Position numbers and translations under genes: made by a program
Notes under the pieces: generated by a model
Databases searched by the model: none
Told to the model about the DNA's origin: nothing
The model's input: only the letters and a program-made list of their open reading frames with translations
Shown here: positions 8,888 through 20,600 of the stretch, piece by piece
Numbering within the stretch: the first letter of the stretch is position 1
How the letters are laid out: each line of letters starts with the position of its first letter
Source of the DNA: Tetragonia tetragonoides
Lineage: Eukaryota; Streptophyta; Magnoliopsida; Caryophyllales; Aizoaceae
Assembly (NCBI GenBank): GCA_038025085.1
Contig: CM076141.1
Coordinates: 25,358,501-25,422,500, forward strand
Direction of reading: 5' to 3'
Length of the DNA: 64,000 bases

Positions 8888-9750
8888 TGATGTGATTTAT
8901 TTAGGACTTTTCTGTATTTTTGATAAACAAAACAATAAAAGAGATATACCTCTCGAATCACTCAAGGGGTTGGGGTTTTTCGTTCAAGAATCACTCAAGA
9001 ACAAGACTTGCGCATCACACACAAGGGTTTCAACCTGAATCACTCAGTTTGAGGGGTAAATACTCACGTATTCAATTATTAATCATCAATGCACGAGTTT
9101 ACAATAGCAAAGCTCTCCCCTATTTATAGACAAAGAAATCTAAAGGTATTCGGAATCCTAATCCTAGTCCGAATAGGAAACTAACTACGAAACTGACTAC
9201 AATTGTAAAACGGACTAACTAACAGCTTTCCTAACACCTAATGGACTTCTAATACTAATAACAATCAGATTATTACTCTCCTAAACATATTCTAACTAAT
9301 TAAGGGAATACTAAACGAAATCGAACTAAACAACTGATTACCTAGCGCCCAAAGCACAAACCCGTGGGAACAGCTTTCAACTGTAAATTAAATCGCCTTT
9401 TAAACCCTGTTACAATTCGAATATGGGAAAACTCAAAAGATAGGAGTTTTAGATCTCTTTTCCAGCTTTCTACAGAACTTTGAATCACCATGATCCCATG
9501 TCGTATGAGTGACGTATGATCAAAATACGAACCAGTGTAGAAGCTGTCAAAATTACGGGAATCCTTATAACGAATGAGATCATATAATAAGAGCTTTAAT
9601 CCCGATCTTGTGTGTAAACTCCATGTAATTATCTTTGTAGGAGTCAATTTAATGCATAACCACCAAAGAAACTCGATGTAAACAAGAATAGATGTTATCT
9701 TGCTAGTTCCTTGGTTGTTCTGTTTACTTTGCACACTTGCTCCCGCATCA
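8888..9750 (-). mobile_element. 5' LTR of the family B element (863 bp)
   Basis: Right in the window, 5' for the minus-strand element; it starts TGATGCGGGAG at 9750 and ends CACATCA at 8888. It is the same length as the 3' LTR, with no indels seen and about 13 substitutions. It carries a 130-codon open frame (9342-9734) that is the LTR-encoded tail of gag. Here the tail runs 13 codons further than in the 3' LTR, because the TGA present there is not present here. Confidence 0.93.
9121..9128 (-). promoter_or_regulatory. TATA box in 5' LTR
   Basis: TATAAATA followed by GGGGAGAG on the minus strand, conserved in all three family B LTRs in the window. It is the likely promoter for the genomic transcript, which would run leftward through gag. 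Confidence 0.65.
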
Positions 9751-9755
9751 GTTTA
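9751..9755. repeat. Target-site duplication GTTTA, right copy
   Basis: Pairs with 6542-6546. The interrupted monomer resumes here with GTTTACAAGTACAAAC. Confidence 0.95.
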
Positions 9756-12090
9756 CAAGTACAAACAAGCTTCAACTCAAGTTTTTGAATGAATTTACGC
9801 GTTTTAACAGCTCTTACGACTAGGGTGATAGAAATTGAGTTCTTTTGTGTTGTATATTAAGAGAAAATATCCAAATACTTTTTTTGCATTCATTTGAGTG
9901 TGAAATACCACCAGGGTTGTTTACAAGTACAAACAAGCTTCAACTCAAGCTTTTGAATGCATTTACGCGTTTTAAAAGTTCATACGAGGAGGGTGAAAGA
10001 GATTTGAGTTCTTTTGTGTTGTATATTAAGAGAAAGCATCCAAATACTTTGTTTGCATTCATTTCAGTGTGAAACTATACCTAGGATGTTTACAGTTACA
10101 AACAAGCTTCAACTCAAGCTTTTGAATGCATTTGCGCGTTTTAAAAGCTCATACGAGTAGGGTGAAAGAGATTTGAGTTCTTTTGTATTGTATATTAAGA
10201 GAAAGCATCCAAATGCTTTGTTTCCATTCATTTAAGTGTGAAACTACACCTAGGATGTTTACAAGTACAAACAAGCTTCAACTCAAGCTTTTGAACGTAT
10301 TTACGCGTTTTAAAAGCTCATACGAGTAGGGTGAAAGAGATTTGAGTTCTTTTGTGTTGTATAGTAAGAGAAAGCATCCAAATACTTTGTTTGCATTCAT
10401 TTGAGTGTGAAACTACACCTAGGATGATTACAAGTACAAATAAGCTTCAACTCAAGCTTTTGAATGTATTTACGCGTTTTAAAAGCTCATACGAGTAGGG
10501 TGAAAGAGATTTGAGTTCTTTTGTGTTGTATACTAAGAGAAAGCATCCAAATACTTTTTTTTCATTCATTTGAGTGTGAAACAATACCTAGGATGTTTAC
10601 AGTTACAAACAAGCTTCAACTCAAGCTTTTGAATGCATTTACGCGTTTTAAAAGCTCATACGAGTAGGGTGAAAGAGATTTCAGTTCTTTTGTGTTGTAT
10701 ACTAAGATAAAGCATCCAAATACTTTGATTGCATTCATTTGAGTGTGAAACTACACCTAGGATATTTAGAGTTACAAACAAGCTTCAACTCAAGCTTTTG
10801 AATGCATTTACGCGTTTTAAAAGCTCATACGAGGAGGGTGAAAGAGATTTGAGTTCTTTGGTGTTGTATATTAGAAAGCATCCAAATACTTTGTTTGCAT
10901 TTATTTGAGTGTGAAACTACGCCTAGGATGTTTACAAGTACAAACAAGCTTCAACTCAAGCTTTTGAATGAATTTACGCGTTTTAACAGCTCTTACGACT
11001 AGGGTGATAGAAATTGAGTTCTTTTGTGTTGTATATTAAGAGAAAATATCAAAATACTTTGTTTGCATTCAATTGAGTGTGAAATAACACCAGGGTTGTT
11101 TACAAGTACAAACAAGCTTCAACTCAAACTTTTGAATGCATTTACGCGTTTTAAAAGCTCATACGAGGAGGGTGAAAGAGATTTGAGTTCTTTTGTGTTG
11201 TATATTAAGAGAAAGCATCCAAATACTTTGTTTGCATTCATTTGAATGTGAAACTACACCTAGGATGTTTAGAGTTACAAACAAGCTTCAACTCATGCTT
11301 TTGAATGAATTTACGCGTTTTAACAGCTCTTACGACTAGGGTGATAGAAATTGAGTTCTTTTTTTGTTGTGTATTAAGAGAAAATTTCCAAATACTTTGT
11401 TTGCATTCATTTGAGTGTGAAATAACACCAGGGTTGTTTACAAGTACAAACAAGCTTCAACTCAAGCTTTTGAATGCATTTACGCGTTTTAAAAGCTCAT
11501 ACAAGGAGGGTGAAAGAGATTTGAGTTCTTTTGTGTTGTATATTAAGAGAAAGCATCCAAATACTTTGTTTGCATTCATTTGAATGTGAAACTACACCTA
11601 GGATGTTTAGAGTTACAAACAAGCTTCAACTCATGCTTTTGAATGGATTTACGCGTTTTAACAGCTCTTACGACTAGGGTGATAGAAATTGAGTTCTTTT
11701 TTTGTTGTATATTAAGAGAAAATTTCCAAATACGTTGTTTGCATTCAATTGAGTGTGAAATAACACCAGGGTTGTTTACAAGTACAAACAAGCTTCAACT
11801 CAAACTTTTGAATGCATTTACGCGTTTTAAAAGCTCATACGAGGAGGGTGAAAGAGATTTGAGTTCTTTTGTGTTGTATATTAAGAGAAAGCATCCAAAT
11901 ACTTTGTTTGCATTCATTTGAATGTGAAACTACACCTAGGATGTTTAGAGTTACAAACAAGCTTCAACTCATGCTTTTGAATGAATTTACGCGTTTTAAC
12001 AGCTCTTACGACTAGGGTGATAGAAATTGAGTTCTTTTTTTGTTGTGTATTAAGAGAAAATTTCCAAATACTTTGTTTGCATTCATTTGA
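9751..12090 (+). repeat. Satellite domain with alternating 169/168-bp monomers and a 676-bp duplication
   Basis: Variant monomers with 'gatagaaattgag' and 'gaaataacaccagggttg' alternate with the common type, giving a 337-338 bp dimer from about 10,980. Between about 11,068 and 12,259 a four-monomer unit of 676 bp is repeated nearly exactly: features at 11,305, 11,424 and 11,453 recur at 11,981, 12,100 and 12,129. The run 'ttctttttttgttg' replacing 'ttcttttgtgttg' (11,358, 11,696, 12,034) marks these copies. Confidence 0.8.
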
Positions 12091-15000
12091 GTGTGAAATA
12101 ACACCAGGGTTGTTTACAAGTACAAACAAGCTTCAACTCAAGCTTTTGAATGCATTTACGCGTTTTAAAAGCTCATACAAGGAGGGTGAAAGAGATTTGA
12201 GTTCTTTTGTGTTGTATATTAAGAGAAAGCATCCAAATACTTTGTTTGCATTCATTTGAGTGTGAAACTACACCTAGGATATTTACAGTTACAAACAAGC
12301 TTCAACTCATGCTTTTGAATTCATTTACGCGTTTTAAAAGCTCATACGAGTAGGGTGAAAGAGATTCGATTTCTTTTCTGTTGTATATTAAGAGAAAGCA
12401 TCCAAATGTTTTGTTCGCATTCTTTTGAGTATGAAACTACACCAAGAATGTGTTAAATTAAAAACAAGCTTCAACTCAAGCTTTTGAATGCATTTACGCG
12501 TTTTAAAAGCTCATACGAGTAGGGTGATAGAAATTGAGTTCTTTTGTGTTGTATATTAAGAGAAAATATCCAAATACTTTGTTTGCATTCATTTGAGTGT
12601 GAAATAACACCAGGGTTGTTTACAAGTACAAACAAGCTTCAACTCATGCTTTTGAATGCATTTACGCGTTTTAAAAGCTCATACAAGGAGGGTGAAAGAG
12701 ATTTGAGTTCTTTTGTGTTGTATATTAAGAGAAAGCATCCAAATACTTTGTTTGCATTCATTTGAGTGTGAAACTACACCTAGGATGTTTACAGTTACAA
12801 ACAAGCTTCAACTCATGCTTTTGAATTCATTTACGCGTTTTAAAAGCTCATACGAGTAGGGTGAAAGAGATTTGATTTCTTTTCTGTTGTATATTAAGAG
12901 AAAGCACCCAAATGTTTTGTTCGCATTCTTTTGAGTATGAAACTACACCAAGAATGTGTTAAATTACAAACAAGCTTCAACTCAAGCTTTTGAATGCATT
13001 TACGCGTTTTAAAAGCTCATACGAGTAGGGTGAAAGAGATTTGAGTTCTTTTGTGTTGTATATTAAGAGAAAGCATCCAAATACTTTGTTTGCATTCATT
13101 TCAGGGTGAAACTATACCTAGGATGTTTACAGTTACAAACAAGCTTCAACTCAAGCTTTTGAATGCATTTGCGCGTTTTAAAAGCTCATACGAGTAGGGT
13201 GAAAGAGATTTGAGTTCTTTTGTATTGTATATTAAGAGAAAGCATCCAAATGCTTTGTTTCCATTCATTTAAGTGTGAAACTACACCTAGGATGTTTACA
13301 AGTACAAACAAGCTTCAACTCAAGCTTTTGAATGTATTTACGCGTTTTAAAAGCTCATACGAGTAGGGTGAAAGAGATTTGAGTTCTTTTGTGTTGTATA
13401 GTAAGAGAAAGCATCCAAATACTTTGTTTGCATTCATTTGAGTGTGAAACTACACCTAGGATGATTACAAGTACAAATAAGCTTCAACTCAAGCTTTTGA
13501 ATGTATTTACGTGTTTTAAAAGCTCATACGAGTAGGGTGAAAGAGATTTGAGTTCTTTTGTGTTGTATATTAAGAGAAAGCATCCAAATACTTTTTTTTC
13601 ATTCATTTGAGTGTGAAACTATACCTAGGATGTTTACAGTTACAAACAAGCTTCAACTCAAGCTTTTGAATGCATTTACGCGTTTTAAAAGCTCATACGA
13701 GTAGGGTGAAAGAGATTTGAGTTCTTTTCTGTTGTATATTAAGAGAAAGCACCCAAATGTTTTGTTTGCATTCTTTTGAGTATGAAACTACACCAAGAAT
13801 GTGTTAAATTACAAACAACCTTCAACTCAAGCTTTTGAATGCATTTACGCGTTTTAAAAGCTCATACGAGTAGGGTGAAAGAGATTTGAGTTCTGTTGTT
13901 TTGTATATTAAGAGAAAGTGTCCAAATACTTTGTTTGCAATCATTTGACTGTGAAACTACATCGAGGATGTTTACAGTTACAAACAAGCTTCAACTCAAG
14001 CTTTTGAATACATTTACGCGTTTTAAAAGCTCATTCAAGTAGGGTGAATGAGATTTGAGTTCTTTTGCGTTGTATATTAAGAGAAATCATCCAAATACTT
14101 TGTTTGCATTCATTTGAGTGTGAAACTATACCTAGGATGTTTACAGTTACAAACAAGCTTCAACTCAAGCTTTTGAATGCATTTACGCGTTTTAAAAGCT
14201 CATACGAGTAGGGTGAAAGAGATTTGAGTTCTTTTGTGTTGTATATTAAGAGAAAGCATCCAAATACTTTGTTTGCATTCATTTGAGTGTGAAACTACAC
14301 CGACGATGTTTACAGTTACAAACAAGCTTCAACTCAAGCTTTTGAATGCATTTACGCGTTTTAAAAGCTCATACGAGTAGGGTGAAAGAGATTTGAGTTC
14401 TTTTGTGTTGTATATTAAGAGAAAGCATCCAAATACTTTGTTTGCATTCATTTCAGTGTGAAACTATACCTAGGATGTTTACAGTTACAAACAAGCTTCA
14501 ACTCAAGCTTTTGAATGCATTTGCGCGTTTTAAAAGCTCATACGAGTAGGGTGAAAGAGATTTGAGTTCTTTTGTGTTGTATATTAAGAGAAAGCATCCA
14601 AATGCTTTGTTTCCATTCATTTAAGTGTGAAACTACACCTAGGATGTTTACAAGTACAAACAAGCTTCAACTCAAGCTTTTGAATGTATTTACGCGTTTT
14701 AAAAGCTCATACGATTAGGGTGAAAGAGATTTGAGTTCTTTTGTGTTGTATAGTAAGAGAAAGCATCCAAATACTTTGTTTGCATTCATTTGAGTGTGAA
14801 ACTACACCAAGGATGATTACAAGTACAAATAAGCTTCAACTCAAGCTTTTGAATGTATTTACGCGTTTTAAAAGCTCATACGAGTAGGGTGAAAGAGATT
14901 TGAGTTCTTTTGTGTTGTATATTAAGAGAAAGCATCCAAATACATTTTTTTCATTCATTTGAGTGTGAAACTATACCTAGGATGTTTACAGTTACAAACA

Positions 15001-17609
15001 AGCTTCAACTCAAGCTGTTGAATGCATTTACGCGTTTTAAAAGCTCATACGAGTAGGGTTAAAGAGATTTGAGTTCTTTTGTGTTGTATATTAAGAGAAA
15101 GCATCCAAATACTTCGTTTGCATTCATTTGAGTGTAAAACTACACCTAGGATGTTTAGAGTTACAAACAAGCTTCAACTCAAGCTTTTGAATGCATTTAC
15201 GCGTTTTAAAAGCTCATTCGAGGAGGGTGAAAGAGATTTGAGTTCTTTGGTGTGGTATATTAGAAAGCATCCAAATACTTTGTTTGCATTTTTTTGAGTG
15301 TGAAACTACGCCTAGGATGTTTACAAGTACAAACAAGCTTCAACTCAAGCTTTTGAATGAATTTACGCGTTTTAACAGCTCTTACAACTAGGGTGATAGA
15401 AATTGAGTTCTTTTGTGTTGTATATTAAGAGAAAATTTCCAAATAGTTTGTTTGCATTCAATTGAGTGTGAAATAACACCAGGGTTGTTTACAAGTACAA
15501 ACAAGCTTCAACTCAAACTTTTGAATGCATTTACGCGTTTTAAAAGCTCATACGAGGAGGGTGAAAGAGATTTGAGTTCTTTTGTGTTGTATATTAAGAG
15601 AAAGCATCCAAATACTTTGTTTGCATTCATTTGAATGTGAAACTACACCTAGGATGTTCAGAGTTACAAACAAGCTTCAACTCATGCTTTTGAATGAATT
15701 TACGCGTTTTAACAGCTCTTACGACTAGGGTGATAGAAATTGAGTTCTTTTGTGTTGTATATTAAGAGAAAATTTCCAAATACTTTGTTTGCATTCATTT
15801 GAGTGTGAAATAACACCAGGGTTGTTTACAAGTACAAACAAGCTTCAACTCAAGCTTTTGAATGCATTTACGCGTTTTAAAAGCTCATACAAAGAGAGTG
15901 AAAGGGATTTGAGTTCTTTTGTGTTGTATATTAAGAGAAAACATCCAAATACTTTGTTTGCATTCATTTGAGTGTGAAACTACACCTAGGATGTTTACAG
16001 TTACAAACAAGCTTCAACTCATGTTTTTGAATTCATTTACGCGTTTTAAAAGCTCATACGAGTAGGGTGAAAGAGATTCGATTTCTTTTCTGTTGTATAT
16101 TAAGAGAAAGCACCCAAAAGTTTTGTTCGCATTCTTTTGAGTGTGAAACTACACCAAGAATGTGTTAAATTACAAACAAGCTTCAACTCAAGCTTTTGAA
16201 AGCATTTACGCGTTTTAAAAGCTCATACGAGTAGGGTGATAGAAATTGAGTTCTTTTGTGTTGTATATTAAGAGAAAATATCCAAATACTTTGTTTGCAT
16301 TCATTTGAGTGTGAAATAACACCAGGGTTGTTTACAAGTACAAACAAGCTTCAACTCAAGCTTTTGAATGCATTTACGCGTTTTAAAAGCTCATACAAGG
16401 AGGGTGAAAGAGATTTGAGTTCTTTTGTGTTGTATATTAAGAGAAAGCATCCAAATACTTTGCTTGCATTCATTTGAGTGTGAAACTACACCTAGGATGT
16501 TTACAGTTACAAACAAGCTTCAACTCATGCTTTTGAATTCATTTACGCGTTTTAAAAGCTCATACGAGTAGGGTGAAAGAGATTTGATTTCTTTTCTGTT
16601 GTATATTAAGAGAAAGCACCCAAATGTTTTGTTCGCATTCTTTTGAGTATGAAACTACACCAAGAATGTGTTAAATTACAAACAAGCTTCAACTCAAGCT
16701 TTTGAATGCATTTACGCGTTTTAAAAGCTCATACGAGTAGGGTGAAAGAGATTTGAGTTCTTTTGTGTTGTATATTAAGAGAAAGTATCCAAATACTTTG
16801 TTTGCATTCATTTGAGTGTGAAACTACACCGAGGACGTTTACAGTTACAAACAAGCTTCAACTCAAGCTTTTGAATGCATTTACGCGTTTTAAAAGCTCA
16901 TACGAGTAGGGTGAAAGAGATTTGAGTTCTTTTGTGTTGTATATTAAGAGAAAGCATCCAAATACTTTGTTTGCATTCATTTGAGTGTGTAACTACACCG
17001 AGGACGTTTACAGTTACAAACAAGCTTCAACTCAAGCTTTTGAATGCATTTACGCGTTTTAAAAGCTCATACGAGTAGGGTGAAAGAGATTTGAGTTCTT
17101 TTGTGTTGTATATTAAGAAAAAGCATCCAAATACTTTGTTTCCATTCATTTAAGTGTGAAACTACACCTAGGATGTTTACAAGTACAAACAAGCTTCAAC
17201 TCAAGCTTTTGAATGTATTTATGCGTTTTTAAAGCTCATACGAGTAGGGTGAAAGAGATTTGAGTTCTTTTGTGTTGTATAGTAAGAGAAAGCATCCAAA
17301 TACTTTGTTTGCATTCATTTGAGTGTGAAACTACACCTAGGATGATTACAAGTACAAATAAGCTTCAACTCAAGCTTTTGAATGTATTTACGCGTTTTAA
17401 AAGCTCATACGAGTAGGGTGAAAGAGATTTGAGTTCTTTTGTGTTGTATATTAAGAGAAAGCGTCCAAATACTTTGTTTGCATTCATTTGAGTGTGAAAC
17501 TATACCTAGGATGTTTACAGTTACAAACAAGCTTCAACTCAAGCTTTTGAATGCATTTACGCGTTTTAAAAGCTCATACGAGTAGGGTGAAAGAGATTTG
17601 AGTTCTTTT
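12091..17609 (+). repeat. 5.52-kb higher-order repeat, copy 1
   Basis: A block of about 33 monomers that recurs almost exactly 5,519-5,520 bp downstream. Matching landmarks include GAAATAACACCAGGG at 12,096/17,615, the diverged 'gagtatgaaactacacc' monomers at ~12,430/17,947 and 12,930/18,450, and the 'tgtggtatattagaaagc' monomer at 15,252/20,772. The copies show about two dozen single-base differences by eye (~99.5% identity). Its right end stops in mid-monomer at 17,609. Confidence 0.93.
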
Positions 17610-17620
17610 GTGTGAAATAA
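17601..17620 (+). other. Out-of-register duplication junction
   Basis: TTCTTTTGTGT is joined straight to GAAATAACACC, omitting about 51 bp of the monomer. The left side continues normally at 23,131 and the right side is preceded normally at 12,091. Both sides share GTGT, so the duplication joined at 4-bp microhomology rather than in monomer register. Confidence 0.9.
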
Positions 17621-20600
17621 CACCAGGGTTGTTTACAAGTACAAACAAGCTTCAACTCAAGCTTTTGAATGCATTTACGCGTTTTAAAAGCTCATACAAG
17701 GAGGGTGAAAGAGATTTGAGTTCTTTTGTGTTGTATATTAAGAGAAAGCATCCAAATACTTTGTTTGCATTCATTTGAGTGTGAAACTACACCTAGGATA
17801 TTTACAGTTACAAACAAGCTTCAACTCATGCTTTTGAATTCATTTACGCGTTTTAAAAGCTCATACGAGTAGGGTGAAAGAGATTCGATTTCTTTTCTGT
17901 TGTATATTAAGAGAAAGCATCCAAATGTTTTGTTCGCATTCTTTTGAGTATGAAACTACACCAAGAATGTGTTAAATTACAAACAAGCTTCAACTCAAGC
18001 TTTTGAATGCATTTACGCGTTTTAAAAGCTCATACGAGTAGGGTGATAGAAATTGAGTTCTATTGTGTTGTATATTAAGAGAAAATATCCAAATACTTTG
18101 TTTGCATTCATTTGAGTGTGAAATAACACCAGGGTTGTTTACAAGTACAAACAAGCTTCAACTCATGCTTTTGAATGCATTTACGCGTTTTAAAAGCTCA
18201 TACAAGGAGGGTGAAAGAGATTTGAGTTCTTTTGTGTTGTATATTAAGAGAAAGCATCCAAATACTTTGTTTGCATTCATTTGAGTGTGAAACTACACCT
18301 AGGATGTTTACAGTTACAAACAAGCTTCAACTCATGCTTTTGAATTCATTTACGCGTTTTAAAAGCTCATACGAGTAGGGTGAAAGAGATTTGATTTCTT
18401 TTCTGTTGTATATTAAGAGAAAGCACCCAAATGTTTTGTTCGCATTCTTTTGAGTATGAAACTACACCAAGAATGTGTTAAATTACAAACAAGCTTCAAC
18501 TCAAGCTTTTGAATGCATTTACGCGTTTTAAAAGCTCATACGAGTAGGGTGAAAGAGATTTGAGTTCTTTTGTGTTGTATATTAAGAGAAAGCATCCAAA
18601 TACTTTGTTTGCATTCATTTCGGGGTGAAACTATACCTAGGATGTTTACAGTTACAAACAAGCTTCAACTCAAGCTTTTGAATGCATTTGCGCGTTTTAA
18701 AAGCTCATACGAGTAGGGTGAAAGAGATTTGAGTTCTTTTGTATTGTATATTAAGAGAAAGCATCCAAATGCTTTGTTTCCATTCATTTAAGTGTGAAAC
18801 TACACCTAGGATGTTTACAAGTACAAACAAGCTTCAACTCAAGCTTTTGAATGTATTTACGCGTTTTAAAAGCTCATACGAGTAGGGTGAAAGAGATTTG
18901 AGTTCTTTTGTGTTGTATAGTAAGAGAAAGCATCCAAATACTTTGTTTGCATTCATTTGAGTGTGAAACTACACCTAGGATGATTACAAGTACAAATAAG
19001 CTTCAACTCAAGCTTTTGAATGTATTTACGTGTTTTAAAAGCTCATACGAGTAGGGTGAAAGAGATTTGAGTTCTTTTGTGTTGTATATTAAGAGAAAGC
19101 ATCCAAATACTTTTTTTTTCATTCATTTGAGTGTGAAACTATACCTAGGATATTTACAGTTACAAACAAGCTTCAACTCAAGCTTTTGAATGCATTTACG
19201 CGTTTTAAAAGCTCATACGAGTAGGGTGAAAGAGATTTGAGTTCTTTTCTGTTGTATATTAAGAGAAAGCACCCAAATGTTTTGTTTGCATTCTTTTGAG
19301 TATGAAACTACACCAAGAATGTGTTAAATTACAAACAACCTTCAACTCAAGCTTTTGAATGCATTTACGCGTTTTAAAAGCTCATACGAGTAGGGTGAAA
19401 GAGATTTGAGTTCTGTTGTTTTGTATATTAAGAGAAAGTATCCAAATACTTTGTTTGCAATCATTTGACTGTGAAACTACATCGAGGATGTTTACAGTTA
19501 CAAACAAGCTTCAACTCAAGCTTTTGAATACATTTACGCGTTTTAAAAGCTCATTCAAGTAGGGTGAATGAGATTTGAGTTCTTTTGCGTTGTATATTAA
19601 GAGAAATCATCCAAATACTTTGTTTGCATTCATTTGAGTGTGAAACTATACCTAGGATGTTTACAGTTACAAACAAGCTTCAACTCAAGCTTTTGAATGC
19701 ATTTACGCGTTTTAAAAGCTCATACGAGTAGGGTGAAAGAGATTTGAGTTGTTTTGTGTTGTATATTAAGAGAAAGCATCCAAATACTTTGTTTGCATTC
19801 ATTTGAGTGTGAAACTACACCGACGATGTTTACAGTTACAAACAAGCTTCAACTCAAGCTTTTGAATGCATTTACGCGTTTTAAAAGCTCATACGAGTAG
19901 GGTGAAAGAGATTTGAGTTCTTTTGTGTTGTATATTAAGAGAAAGCATCCAAATACTTTGTTTGCATTCATTTCAGTGTGAAACTATACCTAGGATGTTT
20001 ACAGTTACAAACAAGCTTCAACTCAAGCTTTTGAATGCATTTGCGCGTTTTAAAAGCTCATACGAGTAGGGTGAAAGAGATTTGAGTTCTTTTGTGTTGT
20101 ATATTAAGAGAAAGCATCCAAATGCTTTGTTTCCATTCATTTAAGTGTGAAACTACACCTAGGATGTTTACAAGTACAAACAAGCTTCAACTCAAGCTTT
20201 TGAATGTATTTACGCGTTTTAAAAGCTCATACGAGTAGGGTGAAAGAGATTTGAGTTCTTTTGTGTTGTATAGTAAGAGAAAGCATCCAAATACTTTGTT
20301 TGCATTCATTTGAGTGTGAAACTACACCAGGGATGATTACAAGTACAAATAAGCTTCAACTCAAGCTTTTGAATGTATTTACGCGTTTTAAAAGCTCATA
20401 CGAGTAGGGTGAAAGAGATTTGAGTTCTTTTATGTTGTATATTAAGAGAAAGCATCCAAATACTTTTTTTTCATTCATTTGAGTGTGAAACTATACCTAG
20501 GATGTTTACAGTTACAAACAAGCTTCAACTCAAGCTGTTGAATGCATTTACGCGTTTTAAAAGCTCATACGAGTAGGGTGAAAGAGATTTGAGTTCTTTT

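Larger units (their letters stand above)
6547..9750 (-). mobile_element. Complete gag-only LTR retrotransposon (family B, TR-GAG-like)
   Basis: A 3,204-bp element with two full-length 863-bp LTRs (TG...CA ends, TGATG/CATCA inverted tips), an initiator-Met-tRNA primer-binding site, a polypurine tract and flanking GTTTA duplications. The internal region is only 1,478 bp and encodes one Gag-type protein. No protease, reverse transcriptase, RNase H or integrase motif is present in any frame. This matches the described TR-GAG class, non-autonomous elements with a gag domain that depend on an autonomous relative for reverse transcription and integration. The two LTRs differ at about 13 of 863 sites by eye (~1.5%), implying roughly half a million years since insertion at commonly used plant LTR rates. 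Confidence 0.93.

Noticed and set aside
6579..9129. Two 69-residue plus-strand frames at 6579-6788 and 8920-9129
   Set aside because: They are the antisense of the same LTR segment in both LTRs, so their similarity reflects LTR identity, not gene duplication.
9342..9734. 130-residue frame in the right LTR as an independent gene
   Set aside because: It is the 5' LTR copy of the gag tail, with no gag upstream of it, and would not be translated as a Gag extension in this position.
6547..9750. Endogenous pararetrovirus or DNA transposon
   Set aside because: Long direct LTRs, TG...CA ends, a 5-bp target duplication and a tRNA primer-binding site define an LTR retrotransposon.
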